Below are positions 1 through 13,000 of a stretch of DNA of 64,000 nucleotides, one piece after another; position 1 is the first letter of the stretch; each line of letters starts with the position of its first letter. The notes beneath the pieces are model-generated. The model did no database searches and was not told the DNA's origin. It was given only the letters and a program-made list of their open reading frames with translations. The DNA comes from Prosopocoilus inquinatus. Its lineage: Eukaryota; Arthropoda; Insecta; Coleoptera; Lucanidae. The stretch spans positions 12,668,501 to 12,732,500 of the forward strand of contig CM069877.1 in assembly GCA_036172665.1 (NCBI GenBank), read 5' to 3'. A program made the position numbers and the translations under genes.

Positions 1-811
1 TTTATTTTGTTTTTTTTTTCTCTAATTTACTTTTTATTGTTTCTTTTGATTAATTTTTCTTGTTCTGATTTCTTTTTGCATTCTTGCCTCCTGATTTATT
101 TTTGTTTTCTGATTTAATTTATTTACTTTTTTGATTCTCGTTTCCAAATTTATTAATTTAGTTTTATTTTAAATTTATATTTATTGATTAATTTTTTATT
201 CTTCTCTTTTGATTTGTGCCCTCTTCTGAATTTTTAAATTATTTCTTGATTTTTGTATGTGAATTAAAATTTTCGGTTTTTGTCTTGCTATTAATTTTGC
301 CCTAATTTGTTGCCTTCTAATATAGTTTTTTGAACTATTTACTTAATTTTGTTTTAATTCTTGTTTCTTTTGATTATCTCTTTCTATTTTGATTTTCTGA
401 TTTAATTCTTTGAGTTGATTTAAATTCGATCGAGTTTTAATTTTTAATATGTTTTATTTAAATTGAGACAATTTGAGTTGGGTTAGGTTGACCTTGGGAT
501 GAGTTGGAATTTATCTTAATTGAATTTGATTTTTAATCGTTATTGAGAAGTTTGTTGTTTTATTTGGCAAACAATAAGCTTCTTATGACTTACATGAGTT
601 TCATACAAATGATATTAAAAAAAGCGTCTCTACCAATACATCAAATTTTTAACCACCCCTTAGCCACTCCCTCTATTCTTTTTCTTATGTATGCTCTTTT
701 CTTCTTTTCTTATCTCTGTTTTCTACATGTATAGCCGCAGCTAAAATGGCAATCCTCACCTTAAGACCTTGCGCTACGAGGTTCACAGAAATATCAAGTT
801 TTAGTAAGAAT
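1..811 (+). other. Upstream Myb intron, T-rich low-complexity DNA
   Basis: Strongly T-rich plus strand (1-540) with many TTGATT and TTTAATT words, then ordinary AT-rich DNA. No exon was found. It is taken as the end of an intron because the exon at 885 starts inside Myb repeat R1. Confidence 0.6.
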
Positions 812-864
812 TAGTCTGCGCGCACCTTAAGTGTTAACTTAAGACTTAAGGTGCGCACAGACTA
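812..864. repeat. Hairpin next to the R1 exon acceptor
   Basis: Inverted repeat: TAGTCTGCGCGCACCTTAAG at 812-831 pairs with 845-864 with one mismatch, around a 13-base loop. It ends 20 bases before the exon acceptor. It looks like a tiny palindromic MITE. Confidence 0.85.
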
Positions 865-884
865 AACCTTGGATTTTATTTCAG

Positions 885-1034
885 GATGCTCGTTTGAAGC
901 AGCTGGTGGAACAGTACAACGAAGAATGGAACGCAATAGCCGAGCATTTTTCCGACAGATCGGACGTGCAGTGTCAGCAAAGGTGGACCAAAGTCGTCAA
1001 TCCGGAATTAGTCAAAGGACCATGGACGAAAGAG
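885..1034 (+). CDS. Myb: Myb exon: most of repeat R1 and start of R2
   Basis: The acceptor TTTCAG ends at 884 and the donor GAG|GTAAAT follows 1034. The exon is 150 nt, phase 0 at both ends. It encodes DARLKQLVEQY, then the second and third R1 tryptophans (EEWNAIAEHF and QCQQRW) and the R1-R2 linker VKGPWTKE. The first R1 helix and its first tryptophan must come from an exon before the window. Overlapping open frames at 869 and 894 are a shadow frame and a run-through into the intron. Confidence 0.93.
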
Positions 1035-4000
1035 GTAAATCGAAATCGAAACGCACGTAAAACCCACAGAATCATTGCTTACAGTTAGCACCAAAAGCGA
1101 AGATAACTTTCTTATCTGCAAGGTTACCCATGTTTGATCAGCTTTAAATGTGCTTATGTTGGTACCTATAAATATGACACGACGTATTACGAACTTATTT
1201 AACGGGAGTTTGATTTAATCATGAAACGACGATTTGTTGTTGAATTGCGTATACAATCAAAATCAGGATTGCTTTTATTATCGTATTAAGGGTGCGTTTC
1301 CACTGAGGCTAAATTTGACAGGCAACGCTAATGAGTCTGACTTGACTGCAGTATATTCGTCATAAAAAAATAAAGGATACGTTAATGAAGTACACAATAA
1401 ACAGTGCAATTAAAATTTAAGAAAAACTGAAGTACAATAGATTGGATAAATATTTCTTAACCCTTTTTAATTTGTTCTTGTATTTTGCGAATTAAAATGG
1501 ATTTCGTGTCTTGACCCCTAACTTCTTCTCCTCGTTCGTGACTTACAGGAAACAGTAAAAGTAAAATTAATGTGTAGCCCCTCCCAAACGAGAATTTCCT
1601 ATCGCCGCCGCCGAACCCTTCGGAGTAGGCTCGCTCGGGCTAACGTTCGGTCAAGGTCTCGGCTAGCCATAAGTCGTACATCCTGAAGATTGATGAAAGG
1701 TTAAGCTCGATTCTGTAATTGTTTTAATTATTCGGTCGTTTAGTGACTGCGCGACGTGAAGTTCGAAGCGGGAATCGCACGCACGAGAGTTTGATTACCT
1801 CTTAATTAAAGGCGACGGCTTCTTTTTTTTTCTCATTTTGCGACAGGAATGTAGTAAGTATTTATTGCATTCCGAGGGTCAACTTCGTTTTTTTTCCTGT
1901 TCACACGATCGTAAATCGTGGACTTACTTGGTGGAAGTTGACAGCTTCGAAATTCGTCGTTTTAAGCAAGGCGTCCACCACACGGTAAATTACGTAATTT
2001 AAATTTCGCGTGCGCGTGTAAAATATAGTCCAGGAAACTGCTAACAGATGGCGTCACTGAAGGCTAATGCGCTTTCTACTTAAGTCATGGATTTACATGT
2101 AGAAGTTGAAAGCCTAGAAATTCGTCGTTTTAAACTAAGCGTCCACCGCAAGGTAAATTACGTAATTTAAATTTCGCGTGCGCGTTTAAAATGTAGTTCA
2201 GGAAACAGCTAACAGATGGCGTCACTGACGGCTAACGCGTTTTCTACTTAAGTCATGGATTTACATGTAGAAGTTGAAAGCCTAGATATTCCTCGTTTTA
2301 AACTAAGCGTCCACCATACAGTAAATTACGTTATTTAAATTTCTCGCGCCTGTAAAATACAGTTGAAGAAAATATTAATAGATGGCGCCAATGATGGCTA
2401 ATGTATTTTGTAAGTAAATCATGGACTTAAGCGCCACGACACAGTAAATCACGTAATTTGAATTTCGCGCGCGTTTAAAATATAATTGATGGAAATATTA
2501 ATAGATGGCGCTAATGCATTTTGTACGTAAATCATGGACTTAAGCGCCACGACACAGTATATCACGTAATTTGAATTTTGCGCGCGTTAAAAATGTAGTT
2601 CAGGAAACTGTTAATAGATGGCGTCACTGATGGCTAACGCGTTTTCTACTTAAGTCATGGATTTACATGTAGAAGTTGAAAGCCTAGATATTCCTCGTTT
2701 TAAACTAAGCGTCCACCATACAGTAAATTACGTTATTTAAATTTCTCGCGCCTGTAAAATACAGTTGAAGAAAATATTAATAGATGGCGCCAATGATGGC
2801 TAATGTATTTTGTAAGTAAATCATGGACTTAAGCGCCACGACACAGTAAATCACGTAATTTGAATTTCGCGCGCGTTTAAAATATAATTGATGGAAATAT
2901 TAATAGATGGCGCTAATGCATTTTGTACGTAAATCATGGACTTAAGCGCCACGACACAGTATATCACGTAATTTGAATTTTGCGCGCGTTAAAAATGTAG
3001 TTCAGGAAACTGTTAATAGATGGCGTCACTGATGGCTAACGCGTTTTCTACTTAAGTCATGGATTTACATGTAGAAGTTGAAAGCCTAGATATTCCTCGT
3101 TTTAAACTAAGCGTCCACCATACAGTAAATTACGTTATTTAAATTTCTCGCGCCTGTAAAATACAGTTGAAGAAAATATTAATAGATGGCGCCAATGATG
3201 GCTAATGTATTTTGTAAGTAAATCATGGACTTAAGCGCCACGACACAGTAAATCACGTAATTTGAATTTCGCGCGCGTTTAAAATATAATTGATGGAAAT
3301 ATTAATAGATGGCGCTAATGCATTTTGTACGTAAATCATGGACTTAAGCGCCACGACACAGTATATCACGTAATTTGAATTTTGCGCGCGTTAAAAATGT
3401 AGTTCAGGAAACTGTTAATAGATGGCGTCACTGATGGCTAACGCGTTTTCTACTTAAGTCATGGATTTACATGTAGAAGTTGAAAGCCTAGAAATTCGTC
3501 GTTTTAAACTAAGCGTCCACCATACAGTAAATTACGTTATTTAAATTTCTCGCGCGTGTAAAATACAGTTGAAGAAAATATTAATAGATGGCGCCAATGA
3601 TGGCTAATGTATTTTGCACGTAAATCATGGACTTAGGCGCCACGACACAGTATATCACGTAATTTGAATTTCGCGCGCGTTTAAAATGTAGTTCAGGAAA
3701 CTGTTAATAGATGGCGTCACTGATGGCTAATGCGTTTTCTACTTAAGTCATGGATTTACATGTAGAAGTTGAAAGCCTAGAAATTGGTCGTTTTAAACTA
3801 AGCGTCCACCACACAGTAAATTACGTATTTTAAATTTCTCGCGTGTTTAAAATACAGTCGAGGAAAATATTAATAATTTGAATTTCGCGCGCGTTAAAAA
3901 TGTAGTTCAGGAAACTGTTAATAGATGGCGTCACCGATGGCTAACGCGTTTTCTACTTAAGTCATGGATTTACATGTAAAAGTTGAAAGCCTAGAAATTC

Positions 4001-7000
4001 GTCGTTTTAAACTAAGCGTCCACCACACAGTAAATTACGTAATTTAATTTTCTCGCGTGTTTAAAATATAGTTGAGGGAAATATTAATAGATGGCGCTAA
4101 TGCATTTTCTACGTAAATCATGGGACTTAAGCGCCACGACACAGTACATCACGTAATTTAAATTTCGCGCGCGTTTAAAATATAGTTCAGGAAAATATTA
4201 ATAGATGGCGCCACTGGTTGCTAATGTATTTTCTACGTAAATTATGGACTTACATGCGGAAGTCGAAAGCCTGGAAATTCGTCGTTTCGAGCTAAACATC
4301 CACCACACAATTATTACGATCGCAATTTTTTAATCACGTCAGCTGAGAACTATCGTTAAAATTAACGAAATTAACGAAAATGCGGTTGATTTGATGGCCA
4401 AGGTCGTTAGGCACAGTGCTTTAATAATTCCGCTTAATTTACCCCGTTTTCAACACGCATGTTGGTCGAGCATACTTAAAACGAAATTATCAAGTTAAAC
4501 CGTAGGTTCTTGAGCTCAGCGGGGCGAGAATATCAAAATGTGTTATTATTTCAAAGAACTTACCGGCTACTTAGGTACACATAAGGATGTGATGCTTCCC
4601 AAAACTAAACACTGACACTGAACACTGAAAGGAACTTCTTAGCAAGTTCTTACCAACTCGTCCGAGAATTTTTTCCCCGACTGTTCCCTACCCCTCTGGA
4701 CTTATACATTATTGCAAGCCAAATAAACAACGTTCCAATGTGTTCCGGTTACCTAATTGCAAAATGATCTATTTCAATCATTTTGCAATTGTTTCTAACG
4801 GTACTATTAATAATAATAATAATAAATGCCTTTATTAGTCACATATAACTAAATATAAAAGTATATAATTACCAAATTAACAGTAGGGCGAAGTTCAGAA
4901 AGCTACGTTGCATATGAACGTGCATAATGCTCTTCGACTTAACCCTAAACACATTAAATAATAAATAATAACTTGGCAGCAACGAAATACAAATTTTATT
5001 TTACAATTTTATTTTATTTATTTATTTATTACTATTTTTCTTCTCTTTCTTTTCTCCCTTTTGTACAACTAATGCAACTAAAAAACATCAATTCAATGAT
5101 TTAACAATTATATTGATTTTTAATTTTCAAAACATCTGCGACGAAATATTCTAAAACTAGTTTAACTTAATTTCTGAAAATATTATTACTTGCAGCATAA
5201 TAAATCATGTAATTTAAATTTGACGCGCTCTTAGAAATAGTTCGGGAAAGTGTAAAGAGACGACGCCACTGACCACTGATGCGCTCTGCGGACTTTATTA
5301 AGCTAAGCGTGTACTAAACGATAAATCATGTAATTAAATTTGATTTAAGTTTCGCGCGCTTTAAAAGTAGTTCGGGAAATGTGAATAGACGGCGCCACTG
5401 ATACACTGATGCATTCTGTATGCACTTTAAGCTAATCGTGCACTTCGCAATAAACCGCGTAATTTAAATTTCGCGCGCTCTTAAAAGTAGTTCGGGAAAA
5501 TGTAAATACAGTTGAAAGCAAAAAAAGTAGACAAACTACAGTTTCCTATAATTATTCTTTCGACTTCACAGATTTTACCAAAATTTTAAACTTGTTTATT
5601 TTGAAAGTTTTTAAATTTTTTAAATGTTATCTGTGAAGTCGTCTTTAATCACTACCATTTTCAGAAAGAATGATTACAGGAAGCTGTAGTACGTCTACTT
5701 TTCTCTTGCTTCCGACTGTAGATGCTCCACTGATCACTGATCCGTTGTCTGTTGTACGTACTTTCTTAAACGCACTAAACGATAAATCTCGTTATTTAAT
5801 TTAATTTAAATTTCGCGCGCGCCCTTAAAAGTAGTTCGGAAAAGGAAATAGACGGCGACATTAATCCACCGATGTATTCTGTACGCACTTTAAACTAATC
5901 GTGCACTTCACAATATAAACCACGTAATTTAAATTTCGCGCGCTCTTAAATGTTGTTCGAGAAATGTAAATGGAGGGCGCCACTGATCCACCGATGCATT
6001 CTGTACGCACTTTAAACTAATCGTGCACTACACAATAAACCACGCATTTTTAATTTCGCGCGTGCGCGTTTTCGAAATATACATAGTTCAGTGTCGTCCA
6101 GAAAACAAATGACAGTAGACTTTTTAATTGAAGAAAATCATGCAAGCACAAGCCATAGACTGCCAATAATAAAAAATAAAAGAAAACTTATGACATTTCA
6201 GTAATTTAAAAAAGAAAATGCCAACAAACAGACTTGTAACTAAAGAAACAAAAAACTGTCGTATGGATGGATAGGAAAAAAAATAAACCAACGAAAATCG
6301 GGTAATTAATAAAAAAAAATAAGGAAGAAAATCGCTTGAAAATCTGAAAAATAGAAATTTTAGAATACAAAGCGACAGCGATAGAGACATATTATAAATA
6401 ACTAAAAATAAAAAACAAATGACAAACGATTATGACAGACTTTATCATTTGTTTTTTTTTATGTTATGGTTTTAGTTAAGCAAACAAATGACAATCGAAA
6501 AATTTTCATGAATTAATGGAAATAGAAGTTGCAAATGCAAATGTCATCGTCCATTAATTAAATAAACGTTCATAATTTTTAATTTATTTTTAATTTAAAA
6601 TGAAACTAAACAAAAGACAGTGGATCAATTAATTAAAAAAATCGATCGTCTTTATAGTTTTTAATTTAAATTTCGCGCGCTTAAAGTGTAGTTCAGGAAA
6701 ATATAAATATATGGCGCCACTGTTGTCGAAACTTCAGAAAACAAAACTGTAACAAATAGGACGTATCATCAAAGACTAAAAATAAAAAAAGACAAATGAC
6801 AATCGATTATGACAGATTTTGTCGTTTGTCAATCAATTAGATAAATAAATAATCGATCGTCGTTTAGTTTTTAATTTAAATTTCGCGCGCTTAAAGTGCA
6901 GTTCAGGAAAATATAAATAGATGACGTTGAAACCTTAGAAAACAAAACTATAACAGATAGGACGTGTCATGAAAGACTAAAAATAGAAAAAGCAAATGAC

Positions 7001-10000
7001 AATCGATTATGACAGACTTTGTCGTTTGTTTTTTTGTTTTACTGTTTTAGTTAGGCAAGCAAAAGACAGTCGACAAACTTCAATCAATTAATGGAAATAG
7101 AAATTGAAGAATCATTAAATTTTTATTTTTAAATAAAACAAAACAAAACACTGTCGACAGAAAACAAAACGGACGAATCAAAAAATTCGTGGAAAATTAA
7201 AACCGCAAAGAAAGTCGATGATACGTTGAAAAAAAAAAAACAAGAAAAAAAAATGAAACGTAACGCTGCGCGCGCAAAACAAAAAAATCTCGCCACTGAG
7301 ACGCAGCACAAACGAAAAATGATGAACTACCAACAAAAGAAAAATCACGGAAACGAAAGAAAATAAAAACGAGGGAAACAACATACAAGGCGTGAAGTGA
7401 ACAAAAGAAAAAAAAACAAAAGAAGATCGACAATGCCGACCTAAACTAAAAACGACGATTTTCGGAAACGATGAACTACAAACAAAAAAAAAACAGAAAC
7501 GGAAGATAAATGAAATCGACGGAAACAAAATGCAAGGTACGAAAGGAACAAAAAAAAAGAAAAAAACAAAAGAAGATCGACAACGCCGACGTAAACGAAA
7601 AACGGACGAATCAAAAAATTCGTGGAAAATTAAAACCGCAAAGAAAGTCGATGATACGTTGAAAAAAAAAACAAGAGAAAAAAAATGAAACGTAACGCTG
7701 CACGCGCGAAACAAAAAAATCTCGACACTGAGACGCAGCACAAACGAAAAATGATGAACTACCAACAAAAGAAAAATCGCGGAAACGAAAGAAAGTAAAA
7801 ACGAGAGAAACAAAATACTAGGAGTGAAATGAACAAAAGGGGAAAAAGACAAAAGAAGATCGACAATGCCGACCTAAACTAAAAACGACGATTTTCGGAA
7901 ACGATGAATTACAAACAAAAAAAAACAGAAATTTAAGATAAATGAAAGCGACGGAAACAAAATGCAAGGTGCGAAGTGAACAAAAAAAGAAGAAAAACAA
8001 AAGAAGATCGACAACGCCGACCTAAACGAAAAACGGACGAATCAAAAAATTCGTGGAAAATTAAAACCGCAAAAAAGTCGATGATACGTCGAAAAAAAAA
8101 ACTAAAAACGAGGATTTTCGGAAACGATGAATTACAAACAAGAAATAAAAACAGAAACGAAAGTTAAATGAAATCGACAGAAACAAAATCCAAGGCGCAA
8201 AGTGAGCAAAGACAAAAGAACGTCGAACAACGCTGACCTAAAGAAAAACGGCGATTTTTCGGACGAATCAAAAAATTCGTAGAAAATTAAAAAGAAAACC
8301 GAAACAGCGCGCAAAACAAAAGAATTTCGCAAAACAAACGTGTACTTAGTGCGAAAGCACGTTTTTACAACTAAATTTATTGTTTTTAATGTAATGTACA
8401 ACGACGCTCAACCAAAATGCTGCCGGCAATGTTGTGGCCTGCAGACAAAATTCGACATCAGTCTCCGAAATGTACTTGCTGGTTTCCAGCTCAAAATGAA
8501 ACGTTTGGTATGTATATCTGTATAAAAAAAAAAAAAAAACGAAACAAGTAACTCTCGTCGATCAGATTAAACCAAATTACCGTGGACCCGGTCGCTCGGG
8601 GTGAAATTACCCCTGGAAAAGACAATCCGCATGTGTAAGAAGAAGTGAGGTTAATGTACCCCGGGGTTGTCAAGAAAATTGGTCCTAGGTGGGAACCGGT
8701 CTCCGGAGTGGCGTTTCTCAAGGGGGTTTCTTCTGTCCTTTGTCTCTAGAAGCAGCACTTCATGCCTGACCGCCCCTCGGCCCCTTGGGGTGGAAGGACG
8801 GGGTGATGTTGGGGTGATAGCGGAGCGCAGGGAGAAGACAAGATTCGACTTGTTCTGTGTTTATCGTCGATTTAATAAAAAAAAATCCCCTATGTTGACA
8901 GTCCAACAGAAGATTAATAGTAATTTGCAGGATATACAGGGTGTAAAAGTTACAATTCTGTTTTTCTTATTTTGTGAGAAACACGGAGAAAAGCTCTTAA
9001 GGAACTCTGACAAACGCCAACAAAGAAAAAGCAAAACAAAAGAAACTCCGGTAAATTAATGAAAAGAGGAAAAAAGAAATCGTAATGAAAAACTAAATTG
9101 GAAAACAAATGATAATCGCCTCTGACAGATTTTTGATTAAGTAATCGACAGTAATTTTTTATTTGTTTCTTTTTCTAATGAAACAAAAAACAAGTGACAG
9201 TCAACAGTTAACAACACACGATCAAAAAAAAAACAGGTTGAGGCCAAGATCAATACAAATTATCATCCAGAAAGGAAGAAAAAAAAAAAAAGAAATGACT
9301 GTCGACTTTTTAATTAAAGAAGAGCATTCGTACACAGGACTATTAATTAAAAAAAAAAAAAAAAACTGATGACGTTTGAGTAATTCCAAAAAGGAAAGGT
9401 CAACATTTGTAATTAAAGAAAGAAAAGGTTGTGTTGTGGATAAAAAACTAAACAAATGAAAAACGGCTAATTAGTAAAAGACTGAAGAAACTTGCGTGAA
9501 AACCTAAAACAAAAATAAAACAAAAAAAAAACAAAAGAGACATACGAAAAACTAAAAATTAAAAAAAACAATGACTGATTTTTAATTCAATTATGTGCCA
9601 TTTGTTTTTTTGTTTTATTGTTTTGTATTTGGCATTGGGGTAAGTCCAGTTTGTAAAATGTCACAATAATTCATGGAATAAAATGGGTGCACAAACTGCA
9701 CCCCAATCGAAAACGCTATTAGTTAAGCAAACAAAAAACACTCGACAAACTTCTATCAGTTAATGGAAATTGAAGTTGAAGAAGACGAAGGTAAATGCAA
9801 AACATTGGCCCAGAAAGAAAATGACGTCTTAATTAATCATCAATTTTCAATTTATCTTGATTTTTAATTGAAACAAAAAGAAGGCAGTCGACGATAATCG
9901 ATCAATTAATTCATCGATCGTCGTTTAGTTTTTATTTTAAATTTCGCGCGTTTGAAATATAGTTTAGAAAAACATAAATGGATGGCGCCACTGTTAGGAA

Positions 10001-13000
10001 TAAAAATTAAAAAGCAAATGACAATCGATTATGACAGACTTTGTCGTCAAAAGACGGGCGAAAGTCGATTAATTAATGAAATAAGAAATTGCCATTTAGT
10101 TTAGTTTTTTTTTTTTTTAATGAAACAAGCAACAAGAGACTTGATTGTTGATTGTTGAATATTTTTGGATGACAAATGACATTCGACTTGTCAATTAACA
10201 AAAAGAAGTAAGCAAAAGCCAACAGCCTAAGTATTCAATAAGAGTTAATAAAACAATACTCCTACCTGATAAACGTCATAATCTAATCTAAAAATTAAAA
10301 CTAATAGTAGAAATTAATTAAAAGAAAAGGCAAAGAAAAAATTGTGGCATCGTGAAAAAACAACAAAAATTCGGGAAATCAAATGACAATCAAAACAATG
10401 CAGTTAAAAGTAAATAAACAAGACTGTCGACTATTAACTTAAAAAAGCGCAAAAGACGAAAAGCGTACGACAAAATCAAAATTAATTTAAAAAGATGACA
10501 GTCGACAAATAAAAATTGATTAATTATTGGAAAAAGTTTACAAAATTAAACTCACACTCGCAAATTTAATACCGTGGAGGAAAATCAAAAGTCTTCTTGG
10601 GGAAAAGTCGTTTCCTCCACGGTTTTAATTTTAACGACTCGAATGGGACAAGGAACTAATACTTGCCATTTGAATAAAATCCGCGTTTAATTTTCCTCTT
10701 TCGTTGAAAAATAATTACAAAAAAACATATGAAAATCGACTATTTAATTAAAAAAGAAAACTAAAACAAGTAAGCAAAACCGTCAACTAGGTTTTGCTTA
10801 CTCGTTTTAGGGGGGCACAAAAGACAAAAAAATTCTTCAACAGCTGACCAATATTTTATTTTTTTATTAATTTAATAATTATTTTGATTCGCGAAATAAT
10901 GAATAAATTAATTAAAAAAAAACAAATGAAAATAAATGACATGAAGTACGTCTGCGACTGATTAATAATAAAACGAAACGAATCGACTAATTATTGATTA
11001 TTTAATATCGAGGAAGAAAATCAAAGATTTTGAGCGAGAAACGTCATTTTCTACACGGTTGACAATCGACTATTTAATTAAAAAATAAAAAATAAAAAAA
11101 ATAAGCAAAACTATCGACTAAAAGGAACACAAAAGACAAAAACATTCCGCGACAGCTGACCAATAAATTAAAAAAAAAAAATTTAATAATTATTTTGCTT
11201 CTCGAAATAATAATCAATAAATTAATTTAGAAAAAAAAAAACAAATGAAAATAATGATACGATGTACGTCAACGACTGGTAAATATTAAATAAATAATAA
11301 TAAAACAAATAAAAATTAACTAATTATTTTAAAAAAACGTTTGCGACTTTCAGATTTAGTACCGTGGAGGATAATCAAAAATTTTGTAGGACAAGGACAA
11401 ATAATTGCCATTTGAATAAAATCTGCATTTAATTTTCCTACCTCGTTGAAAAATAATTACAAAAAAATAATAAATGACAATCGTCTATTTAATTAGAAAA
11501 AAAAACAAACAAGAAAAACTGGTGACTAATACAAAGACAAAAACATTATTCGACGGCTAAATTTTAGTGCCTGATTGAATAAAACGAATAAAAGTTGACT
11601 AATTATTGATAAAAGTTTGTGACTCGCAGATTTAATACCGTGGAGGAAAATCAAAAGTTTTGGTTGCGAAACGTCATTTCCTCCACTGTTTTAATTTTAA
11701 CGACTCGAGTAGGACAGAGACAAATAATTGCCATTTGAAAAAAGTTTACAAAGTTTGACTGACACTGGCGAAATTAAATACTGTGGAGGGAAATCAAAAG
11801 TCTTGGTGGGGTAACGTCGTTTCCTCCACGGTTTTAATTTTAAAGATTCGACTTGAACAAGGACAAACTACTATTTGAATAAAATCCGCGTTTAATTTTC
11901 CTACTTCCTCGAAAAATAATTACAATAGAAACAAATGACAGTCGACTATTTAATACAAAAAAAAACAAATCGAAACAAAAACAAAAGTGGCGACTAAATG
12001 GGACACAAAAGACAAAAACATTCTTCGATAGCTGACCAATATATATTTTTAATTAGTTTATTAATTATTTTGATTCGCGAAATAATCAATTAAGGAATTT
12101 AAAAAAACAAATGAAAATAAATGACATGAAGTACGTCAGCGACTGATTAATAATAAAAAGAATCGAATTGACTAATTATTAATAAAAATTTGGGGCTTCC
12201 AGATTTAATACCGGTTTTGGATGGGAAAAGTCATTTCCTCCACGGTTGACAATCAACTATTTAATAAAAAATAAATGAAACAAAACAAGGGGGGCACAAA
12301 GGACAAAAACATTCTTCAACATCTGGCCCAATATATATTTTTTAAATTAATGTATTAATCATTTTTTAAAAAACTAAATTAATAATTATTTTGCTTGATT
12401 TAATATGTTGATATTTGGCAGAGCCATTTGTGAAATATTTGAGGTTAGAATATCAATAAGTTAATGTTTATACTATTAAGGCGGCCTGAAATTTTGTTTT
12501 CTTATTATTAATTAATTGTGTATTCGAATTTCTATTGTTTTTTTGCTGACTAAAACGGCCATTTAGAAGTTTCGTAATCAACCTGGCCGTCTTGATTTTT
12601 TTTAAAAGATTTTAAACTTAATTATATCATGAACGGCCAGTCCAAATGTCAACGTATTATATATTTTTGAAATCAGGAAAATATAATTTTTCACCTTAGC
12701 AAACGATATACAGGGTGTTCTATTAAAAAAAAAAAACAAAAACAAAAATTGTGTTTTTTCTTCAATTTTCGATGTGCTTTTGTTTCTTGTGATAACTCTA
12801 AAAGATAATGGACATAAAACCCTACAACTTTTGCATTTAAAATAGCTCCTAAAAGAACCTACAAATAGGGTGCAAAATATAAAAAAAAACTCTGTACGTC
12901 AGCGACTGATTAATCAAAAGTTTTGGTTACGAAACGTCATTTCCTCCACTGTTTTAATTTTAACGACTCGAGTAGGACAAAGACAGATAATTGCCGTTTG

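Noticed and set aside
7129..8401. Several minus-strand open frames of 60-224 residues rich in Phe and Ser
   Set aside because: They are the complement of A-rich tandem repeats. The same peptide recurs with each 432-bp unit, and there is no domain, splice structure or start context.
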